Origin: Candidatus Kapaibacterium sp.
Lineage (GTDB): Bacteria; Bacteroidota; Ignavibacteria; Kapaibacteriales; UBA2268
Reading direction: 5' to 3'
Assembly (NCBI GenBank): GCA_938031175.1
Contig: CALHGZ010000008.1
Location: forward strand, 186,001-250,000
Length of the DNA stretch: 64,000 nt
Made by a program: the position numbers and the translations under genes. Shown piece by piece: positions 59,001 through 64,000 of the stretch; position 1 is the first letter of the stretch; the number at the start of each line of letters is the position of its first letter. The notes under the pieces were generated by a model that was not told where the DNA came from, made no database searches, and worked only from the letters and a program-made list of their open reading frames with translations.

Positions 59001-59912
59001 TTTATACAATTTTAGTGGCGTAATTTCAGTATTTTTGAATATTTCTAACAATTGTTCAGTCATGATCATATCGCGATATGCTATAATTTCACCTGTTTGC
59101 AAATCAACCACATCCGAGGCAACCTTTCTATCAAGAATTGATTCATTTAATTTATGCGGCGGTATTTCCTCAGCAAGTTCAAACAAATTGATTATTTCCT
59201 CATCTGAGGAATAACCCAAAGCCCTAAGCAAGGTTGTTACTGGGAATTTCTTTTTTCTGTCAATATATGCATACATTACTTCATGGATATCAGTTATAAA
59301 TTCGATCCACGACCCCCGCAAAGGTATTATACGTGCCGAATAAATTCTTGTACCATTGGGATGGATTGTATCATCGAAAAATACGCCGGGTGAACGGTGT
59401 ATCTGGCTAACGATTACCCGTTCAGCGCCATTTATGATAAATGTACCTCGCGAAGTCATTGTCGGTATATTGCCAAGATAAACATCCTGCTCGATAGCTT
59501 CCATATAGTCTTCACTACCTTTCTCGGCTTTGCTGGATAGTCTTAACTTGGCTTTTAATGGCTTGGCGTAGGTCAGCTCCCTTTCACGGCATTCTTCTTC
59601 TGTATACTTGGGTTTTTCTAAATAATATTCTAAAAACTCGAGTTGATATAATGCCTGTGAATCCTCAATCGGGAAGTTATTTTTAAATGCAAGTTGCAAA
59701 CCAATCGGTTTGCGTTGAGATGGCTCTACATCTTCCTGTAGAAAGTCCCTAAAGGATTTTAATTGAACATCCAGTAAATCATCATAAAAATGACAGGGAC
59801 GTGAGCGTGCAAAACTTATTCGTTTTCTCAATCGCACAACTCCGTCTTCAAAAATATAATTATTTACGGGGTGCTCCTGAGATTGGTTTTCGCTGAGTTT
59901 TGTTTTCTCCAC
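56055..59912 (-). CDS. rpoB: RNA polymerase beta subunit (GTG start)
   Basis: A 1285-residue beta subunit. The rifampicin region reads [20 protein letters not shown], then [13 protein letters not shown], with the sensitive-type Asp, His and Ser. [15 protein letters not shown] and [20 protein letters not shown] near the C-terminus are catalytic and beta'-contacting blocks. The reading frame stays open to 59978, but that part lies inside an RNA hairpin. The GTG at 59912 has AGGAG seven bases upstream and is the better start. Confidence 0.97.
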   Translation of the reverse strand: [1285 protein letters not shown]

Positions 59913-59919
59913 TGCACAA

Positions 59920-59924
59920 CTCCT
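59920..59924 (-). promoter_or_regulatory. Ribosome binding site deciding the rpoB start
   Basis: AGGAG on the minus strand lies seven bases from the GTG at 59912. No comparable site precedes the more distant in-frame start at 59978. Confidence 0.75.
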
Positions 59925-59941
59925 ATATAAATGAAGAAATT

Positions 59942-59985
59942 GGACTTTTTGAATATTCCGAAATATCGGAATAGTCAAAAAGCCC
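59942..59985 (-). promoter_or_regulatory. Strong hairpin in rplL-rpoB spacer, rpoB leader
   Basis: Two arms of 20 bases (59942-59961 and 59966-59985) pair with only two mismatches around a four-base loop. It ends 30 bases before the rpoB start and is not followed by a T-run, so an RNase processing site or translational control element fits better than a terminator. Confidence 0.65.
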
Positions 59986-60059
59986 GATCCATTAATATTT
60001 AGTAATCAGGATTTGCTCCTGTAATATTTTTATTTTCATAAATGTTTCTAAAAATAATA

Positions 60060-60085
60060 GGAGAAGCGGAAAGTTTCCGCTCTCC
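60060..60085 (-). terminator. Probable attenuator between rplL and rpoB
   Basis: A 12-base-pair stem (60060-60072 with 60074-60085, one bulged A) lies 22 bases past the rplL stop and is followed on the minus strand by TATTATTTTT. The imperfect T-run suggests partial termination, which would lower rpoBC expression relative to the ribosomal proteins, as known for the rplL-rpoB gap of E. coli. Confidence 0.65.
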
Positions 60086-60107
60086 ATATATTTACAATAT
60101 TCTCTGC

Positions 60108-60491
60108 TTACTTCAAGGTAACTTTTGCACCAGCTTCTTCTAATTTCTTTTTGATTTGTTCGGCTTCTTCTTTGGAAACGTTATCTTTGACAACCGACGG
60201 TGCGCCTTCAACTAGGTCTTTTGCTTCTTTTAGTCCTAAATTGATTAACTCACGAATAGCCTTGATTACCTGTAACTTTTGACCTCCGACCTCAGTAAGT
60301 TCAACGGTAAATTCTGTTTTTTCTTCTTCCTGAGCTGTTTCGGCTGCTGCGGGTTGCATTCCACCTGCCATCATTACTGGTGCTGCTGCCGTTACTCCAA
60401 ATTTCTCTTCAAGTGCTTTTTTTAATTCGGCTGCTTCAACTAAGGTTAATGAGGAAATTTTTTCTACTAATTCTTCAACTATTGTTGACAT
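60108..60491 (-). CDS. rplL: Ribosomal protein bL12 (L7/L12)
   Basis: A 127-residue stalk protein: N-terminal dimerisation helices ([20 protein letters not shown]), an Ala/Met-rich hinge (about 32-52) and the factor-binding C-terminal domain ([38 protein letters not shown]). It recruits EF-G, EF-Tu and IF2. It follows rplJ by 33 bases. Confidence 0.98.
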   Translation of the reverse strand: MSTIVEELVEKISSLTLVEAAELKKALEEKFGVTAAAPVMMAGGMQPAAAETAQEEEKTEFTVELTEVGGQKLQVIKAIRELINLGLKEAKDLVEGAPSVVKDNVSKEEAEQIKKKLEEAGAKVTLK

Positions 60492-60524
60492 TATATTTTC
60501 TCCTAATTGTTTCTAAAATTAATT

Positions 60525-61055
60525 TTATGCTGCCTTCTTTTTGGCAACTTCTTCAATCAAATACGCTAAATCGCGCATAACTGCATTCATTGCACCAACT
60601 ATACCTGAAACAGGTGCGTGAATGCTACCAATTATACTGGCTATCATATCTTCGCGAGAAGGTAATAAAGCCAATTCTTTAAGCCTTGAGCCGTCGTAAA
60701 GCTGCTTTTCGATTAATGCTACCTTCAATACCGGTATTTCTGACTTGGTTTTATCAAGATACTCTTTCAATACTTTTGCCGGCTGGGATGGATCATCATA
60801 ACTAAATATGATACCTGATGGACCACGTAAATAATCATCGGGTAAATCAAATTGGCCAGATGCATCCAGTGCTTTGCGAATTAGTGAATTTTTGGCAATT
60901 TTATATTCCAATCCCTTTGATTTGAATGCTCTTCGCAAAGCGATAGTGCTTTCGACATTCATGCCGGCAAAGTTCAAAAGATAAAGACCGGTAGTCTTTT
61001 TGAGCTTTTCAGCAAGCATTTCGACTACTTCTTTTTTCTTTTCTTTTGTAATCAT
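60525..61055 (-). CDS. rplJ: Ribosomal protein uL10
   Basis: A 176-residue uL10, the base of the bL12 stalk: GLYLLNFAGMNVESTIALRR, EYKIAKNSLIRKAL and a C-terminal helix for binding bL12. It probably represses its own operon by binding the structured leader just upstream. Confidence 0.97.
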   Translation of the reverse strand: MITKEKKKEVVEMLAEKLKKTTGLYLLNFAGMNVESTIALRRAFKSKGLEYKIAKNSLIRKALDASGQFDLPDDYLRGPSGIIFSYDDPSQPAKVLKEYLDKTKSEIPVLKVALIEKQLYDGSRLKELALLPSREDMIASIIGSIHAPVSGIVGAMNAVMRDLAYLIEEVAKKKAA

Positions 61056-61079
61056 AATTTCCTATCAATTTATATTAAA

Positions 61080-61137
61080 CTACTTTAAGGCAACATATCA
61101 GGAATAACTGATAAGAGAAGCTTTGCCTTTTGAGTAG
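61080..61137 (-). promoter_or_regulatory. L10-type autoregulatory leader
   Basis: Three nested stems are visible between rplA and rplJ: CTACT/AGTAG (61080-61084 with 61133-61137), AAGGCAA/TTGCCTT (61087-61093 with 61123-61129) and TATCAG/CTGATA (61096-61101 with 61108-61113). The asymmetric internal loop (2 against 9 bases) is where the L10 leader of other bacteria has its kink-turn. It ends 24 bases before rplJ. Confidence 0.6.
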
Positions 61138-61155
61138 AGTGCGTAATATTCATTT

Positions 61156-61857
61156 TTAATCTTTTGCTGATATTGTAGCTTCATTAACAGCAATACCAGG
61201 TCCCATTGTAGAACTGAAAAATACACTTTTAATATATTTACCTTTAGCTGAAGTTGGTTTAGCTTTTAAAACACTATTATAAAATGTTACTATATTATCT
61301 TTTAATTTTTTCTCGTCGAACGAGCATTTGCCAATCGCTGCATGTACATTTCCTGTTTTATCAACTCTATACTCAATTTTTCCTGCTTTTACGTCCTGCA
61401 CTGCTTTAGCTACTTCGAATGTAACTGTTCCGCTTTTTGGATTGGGCATCAAACCACGCGGTCCTAAAATACGTCCAAGTTTTCCGACTTCACCCATAAC
61501 ATCAGGGGTTGCTATTATTACATCTACATCGGACCAACCAGCTTTAATTTTCTCAATGTATTCATCAAAACCAGCGTAATCGGCCCCTGCTTCTAAAGCT
61601 TCAGTATCCTTTGGTGGCTTTGCCAAAACCAATACTCTTACTGTCTTACCCGTTCCATGAGGTAATGATACTGTTCCTCTGACCATTTGATCAGCTTTCC
61701 GAGGGTCAACTCCTAATTTTATAGCAATTTCGAATGATTCGTCAAATTTCGCAGTTGCATTCTTTTTTACAAGCGATACTGCTTCTTCGAAAGGATATGA
61801 TTTTTTGAGATCTAATGTTTTTAATTGATCCCGTAATCTTTTGCCATAGCGTTTCAT
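61156..61857 (-). CDS. rplA: Ribosomal protein uL1
   Basis: A 233-residue uL1 of the mobile stalk by the E site: [50 protein letters not shown] and the C-terminal [15 protein letters not shown]. It starts 26 bases after rplK and may also repress the rplKA message. Confidence 0.98.
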   Translation of the reverse strand: MKRYGKRLRDQLKTLDLKKSYPFEEAVSLVKKNATAKFDESFEIAIKLGVDPRKADQMVRGTVSLPHGTGKTVRVLVLAKPPKDTEALEAGADYAGFDEYIEKIKAGWSDVDVIIATPDVMGEVGKLGRILGPRGLMPNPKSGTVTFEVAKAVQDVKAGKIEYRVDKTGNVHAAIGKCSFDEKKLKDNIVTFYNSVLKAKPTSAKGKYIKSVFFSSTMGPGIAVNEATISAKD

Positions 61858-61883
61858 AGTAATTTATATGAATTAATTTAACA

Positions 61884-62312
61884 TCAATTTTCTTTTACAA
61901 CAATGCCCATACTTCTTGCGGTTCCTTTAATCATGTTTATCCCGGCTTCGATTGTATCGCAATTAAGGTCATCCATCTTGATTTTTGCAATTTCCTCGCA
62001 CTGGGCTAATGTTACTGTTGCAATTTTTTTCTTATTCGGTTCAGGGGAGCCTTTCTCGATGTTAGCTGCTTTTAATAGTAATACAGAAGCGGGAGGTGAT
62101 TTAATTATGAATGTGAAGGATTTGTCAGAGTAATATGTAATCAGGCAAGGTAGGATCATCCCAACTTGCTTTGCTGTTTTTGCATTGAATTGCTTGACAA
62201 ATTCCATTCCATTTAGTCCTCTTTGCCCAAATGCAGGACCTACTGGTGGAGCCATTGTCGCTTCGCCAGCTTTTAACTGCAATTTGAAAGTTCCAACTAT
62301 TTTCTTTGCCAT
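61884..62312 (-). CDS. rplK: Ribosomal protein uL11
   Basis: A 142-residue uL11 of the GTPase-associated centre: [20 protein letters not shown], the [15 protein letters not shown] segment and the C-terminal [20 protein letters not shown]. Prolines of the thiopeptide-binding N-terminal domain are normal. It follows nusG by 35 bases. Confidence 0.98.
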   Translation of the reverse strand: MAKKIVGTFKLQLKAGEATMAPPVGPAFGQRGLNGMEFVKQFNAKTAKQVGMILPCLITYYSDKSFTFIIKSPPASVLLLKAANIEKGSPEPNKKKIATVTLAQCEEIAKIKMDDLNCDTIEAGINMIKGTARSMGIVVKEN

Positions 62313-62347
62313 TTTTATCTACTCTATTTAGTTAAATAATTATCAAA

Positions 62348-62920
62348 TCAATGATTTTCTAATTCAACTTGACTGAAATCAAGTTCGACAGGTGTTTTTC
62401 GTCCTAATATACCAACTTCAACTTTCAATTTTTGTTTTTCGTAATTTACTTCCCTAACCGTCCCATTGAAATTTGTAAACGGTCCGTCAATAACCCTGAC
62501 AGGATCGCCTAAGGCAAACGAAGTAACTATTCTTGAAACCCCTTTTCGTTCCTCGACTCTGCCTATTATTCTTTCAACTTCTTGTGGCTGAAGCGGTACG
62601 GGATCTTTCTTTCTACCGACAAAACTTACCACAGATGGGATATTATTCAACAAATCCTGTATTTTCTTTGTTAAACAAACTTGCACTAATATGTAGCCCG
62701 GTAGAAATGTTTTTTCTTTAGTTTTTTTCTTACCACCACGAACCTCAAATACAGTTTCCTTTGGTATAACAACTTCAAGGACATAGTCCTGTATATTGAG
62801 TCGTTTAACTTCAGCCTCAATTGATTTTTTTACCTTTTCTTCATGCCCGGTGTATGTTCTTAAAGCATACCATTTAGGCTCAGGTTTTTTGTCTTTATGT
62901 TCGTCGTAATCGTAAATCAT
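62348..62920 (-). CDS. nusG: Transcription termination/antitermination factor NusG
   Basis: A 190-residue NusG. The NGN domain begins WYALRTYTGHEEKVKKSIEA and includes FLPGYILVQ; the C-terminal KOW domain is FALGDPVRVIDGPFTNFNGT. The frame is open to 62974, but that would overlap secE, so the ATG at 62920 is chosen. NusG couples transcription to translation via uS10. There is a weak ribosome site, suggesting coupling to secE. Confidence 0.96.
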   Translation of the reverse strand: MIYDYDEHKDKKPEPKWYALRTYTGHEEKVKKSIEAEVKRLNIQDYVLEVVIPKETVFEVRGGKKKTKEKTFLPGYILVQVCLTKKIQDLLNNIPSVVSFVGRKKDPVPLQPQEVERIIGRVEERKGVSRIVTSFALGDPVRVIDGPFTNFNGTVREVNYEKQKLKVEVGILGRKTPVELDFSQVELENH

Positions 62921-62930
62921 AAAAGCCGAA

Positions 62931-63122
62931 CTATGAGAATAATGCAGTAATGATTTTTGTAAAAACAGTATCAAATAGCCAAGTTATGGCGGTAATAATA
63001 ATAGTAACCACAATAACTACTACAGTTGATTCACGGAGTTGTTCCTTCGTAGGCCAGGAAACTTTTTTCATTTCCGCTACAACATCAGAGGCAAAATTTT
63101 TGATTTTTTTAATCATAACCAT
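62931..63122 (-). CDS. secE: Preprotein translocase subunit SecE
   Basis: A 63-residue single-helix SecE: VVAEMKKVSWPTKEQLREST, the conserved cytoplasmic clamp, followed by one membrane helix (VVVIVVTIIITAITWLF). A second ATG two codons in (63116) is also possible; neither has a clear ribosome site. It lies between tRNA-Trp and nusG, the usual place. Confidence 0.96.
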   Translation of the reverse strand: MVMIKKIKNFASDVVAEMKKVSWPTKEQLRESTVVVIVVTIIITAITWLFDTVFTKIITALFS

Positions 63123-63141
63123 TCACTTTTGTTTTACTAAG

Positions 63142-63214
63142 CAGGGGCGGCAGGAATCGAACCCGCAGCCTACGGTTTTGGAGACCGTCGCTCTGCCAAT
63201 TGAGCTACGCCCCT
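63142..63214 (-). tRNA. tRNA-Trp (CCA)
   Basis: A 73-base cloverleaf with a seven-pair acceptor stem (AGGGGCG/CGCCCCT), anticodon CCA within a five-pair stem, GGTTCGATTCC T-arm and discriminator G, which is normal for tRNA-Trp. CCA is not encoded at the 3' end. Confidence 0.96.
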
Positions 63215-63224
63215 AAATTTGCAG

Positions 63225-63297
<73 letters not shown>

Positions 63298-63308
63298 TTT
63301 AATTAACG

Positions 63309-63381
63309 AGCGGGAAACGGGGATCGAACCCGCGACCCTCAGCTTGGGAAGCTGATGCTCTACCAACTGAGCTACTCCCGC
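63309..63381 (-). tRNA. tRNA-Gly (CCC)
   Basis: A 73-base cloverleaf starting GCGGGAGTAGCTCAGTTGG; anticodon CCC in the TCAGC/GCTGA stem. It is almost identical to the tRNA-Gly(TCC) 86 bases upstream, with differences in the anticodon loop, T-arm and last acceptor pair (a G-T wobble here). CCA is not encoded. Confidence 0.94.
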
Positions 63382-63467
63382 TTAGCGTTTATTTAGCTCA
63401 GGTCTAACTATAACATTTCCCAAAACCCGATGCGCCCGCTGTTTATTCCACTTTTCAAAATACTATG

Positions 63468-63540
63468 AGCGGGAGACGAGACTCGAACCCGCGACCCTCA
63501 GCTTGGAAGGCTGATGCTCTACCAACTGAGCTACTCCCGC
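63468..63540 (-). tRNA. tRNA-Gly (TCC)
   Basis: A 73-base cloverleaf with fully paired GCGGGAG/CTCCCGC acceptor stem; anticodon TCC in the TCAGC/GCTGA stem. The first 31 bases are identical to the tRNA-Gly(CCC) gene. CCA is not encoded. Confidence 0.95.
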
Positions 63541-63546
63541 ATTCTG

Positions 63547-63630
63547 TGGGCAGGGAAGGATTCGAACCTCCGTAGGGTGTTACCCAGCAGATTTACAGTC
63601 TGCCCCGTTTAACCGCTTCGGTACCTGCCC
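63547..63630 (-). tRNA. tRNA-Tyr (GTA)
   Basis: An 84-base tRNA with a long variable arm, acceptor stem GGGCAGG/CCTGCCC, anticodon GTA in the GCAGA/TCTGC stem and discriminator A. It is the first gene of the tRNA-secE-nusG transcript. CCA is not encoded. Confidence 0.96.
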
Positions 63631-63644
63631 CAAAGTTTAGCTTA

Positions 63645-63675
63645 CAAATTTAATAAATTGTTTACAAATAACAAA
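63645..63675 (-). promoter_or_regulatory. Bacteroidota-type promoter of the tRNA-secE-nusG transcript
   Basis: On the minus strand TTTG (63672-63675) is followed after 19 bases by TAAATTTG (63645-63652). The tRNA-Tyr 5' end lies 14 bases further on, so transcription would begin about seven bases before the tRNA, as expected for a tRNA promoter. Confidence 0.7.
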
Positions 63676-63839
63676 AATTATTATTTAATTATTTAAATTT
63701 TATTAAAAAAACTATTTTTTATTTCTGGCTATTTCATATTGCATTAAAATAAATTTTTCCAATTGTTACATCCAATTCACATAATTAATTTACTCATTCT
63801 AAATATTATTTTCATCAATATATAAATACCGAAATTTTT

Positions 63840-63847
63840 TATCTTTG
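63840..63847 (+). promoter_or_regulatory. Candidate -7 promoter element for the right-edge reductase gene
   Basis: TATCTTTG fits TAnnTTTG and lies 42 bases before the ATG at 63890. No clear -33 TTTG is present at the usual distance. Confidence 0.45.
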
Positions 63848-63889
63848 CATAATTGAAATTTATTGAATTAAAACAGGAGTTTTTAGTCA

Positions 63890-64000
63890 ATGTCGGAATC
63901 ACCTTATAATGCAACTATAACTGGTAAAATTTTAATCACACCTGACTTAATGATTTTGAGAATCCGTACTGATGAACCTCGAAAAGAATTCAAAGCTGGT
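63890..64000 (+). CDS. Ferredoxin/flavodoxin-NADP reductase, N-terminal part (cut by window edge)
   Basis: The first 37 codons of a gene that runs off the right edge: MSESPYNATITGKILITPDL, then MILRIRTDEPRKEFKAG. The pattern (NAT-I, ITPDL-ILR-R-D, F-AG) matches the start of the FAD-binding domain of bacterial ferredoxin-NADP reductases, with the following GQY flavin motif expected just beyond the edge. The enzyme moves electrons between NADPH and ferredoxin or flavodoxin. AGGAG lies 11 bases upstream. It is divergent from the tRNA cluster. Confidence 0.7.
   Translation, partial: MSESPYNATITGKILITPDLMILRIRTDEPRKEFKAG

Noticed and set aside
59913-59978. Upstream extension of rpoB by 22 codons
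   Set aside because: It lies partly inside a strong RNA hairpin and lacks a ribosome site, whereas the GTG at 59912 has AGGAG at ideal spacing.
62921-62974. Upstream extension of nusG by 18 codons
   Set aside because: It overlaps the end of secE and adds residues unlike NusG.
63382-63467. Possible degenerate tRNA in the 86-base spacer between the two tRNA-Gly genes (TTTAGCTCAGG on the plus strand)
   Set aside because: No acceptor or T-arm pairing can be built around it, so the D-arm-like match looks accidental.

Overview
The window comes from an AT-rich bacterium of the FCB group (Bacteroidota / Ignavibacteriota / Kapabacteria side). The evidence is a secreted protein with a type IX secretion C-terminal sorting domain (16453-17358), Bacteroidota-type promoters (TTTG, about 19 bases, TAnnTTTG) ahead of the tRNA-Tyr cluster and the sorting-domain gene, a zinc-free bL36 typical of that group, and Gram-negative envelope genes (lptB, lolD, outer-membrane proteins). 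Clear Shine-Dalgarno sequences precede many ribosomal genes, which is less typical of classical Bacteroidia. The species cannot be named from this sequence.

Layout. 1-4258: a signalling and transport module read leftwards (CBS protein, receiver-SLC13 transporter fusion, stand-alone receiver, Cache-type sensor kinase cut by the window edge), with a second CBS protein read divergently. 4259-7920: hemA, a CoA-disulfide-reductase/rhodanese fusion and a small membrane protein. 8085-15141: a rightward run with a sodium symporter, peptidase T, an OPT peptide transporter, a flippase-like protein and RlmI. 15143-23925: glyA, a T9SS cargo protein, a UvrD-like helicase, a glycosyltransferase, a HAD phosphatase, a DedA protein, lptB and an HtrA lipoprotein. 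24054-25649: an oxidative-stress operon (perR, dps, peroxiredoxin). 25985-30643: priA, two envelope proteins and lolD.

30721-63630 is almost one continuous leftward information-processing block. In transcription order it reads tRNA-Tyr, Gly, Gly, Thr, Trp, secE, nusG, rplK, rplA, rplJ, rplL, rpoB, rpoC, [terminator], EF-G paralogue 1, rpsL, rpsG, EF-G paralogue 2, tuf, then the S10, spc and alpha operons down to rpoA and rplQ and a terminator. Within it rpsD is missing from the alpha operon, two different EF-G genes bracket rpsL-rpsG, and RNA structures lie before rplJ, between rplL and rpoB, and after rpoC. A ferredoxin-NADP reductase gene starts at the right edge on the plus strand.

The most unusual item is the gene fusing a phospho-receiver domain to a complete SLC13-type anion transporter (960-3053), in an operon with its probable kinase. 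The second is the pair of EF-G genes resembling the mitochondrial/spirochaetal division into a translocation EF-G and a recycling EF-G.
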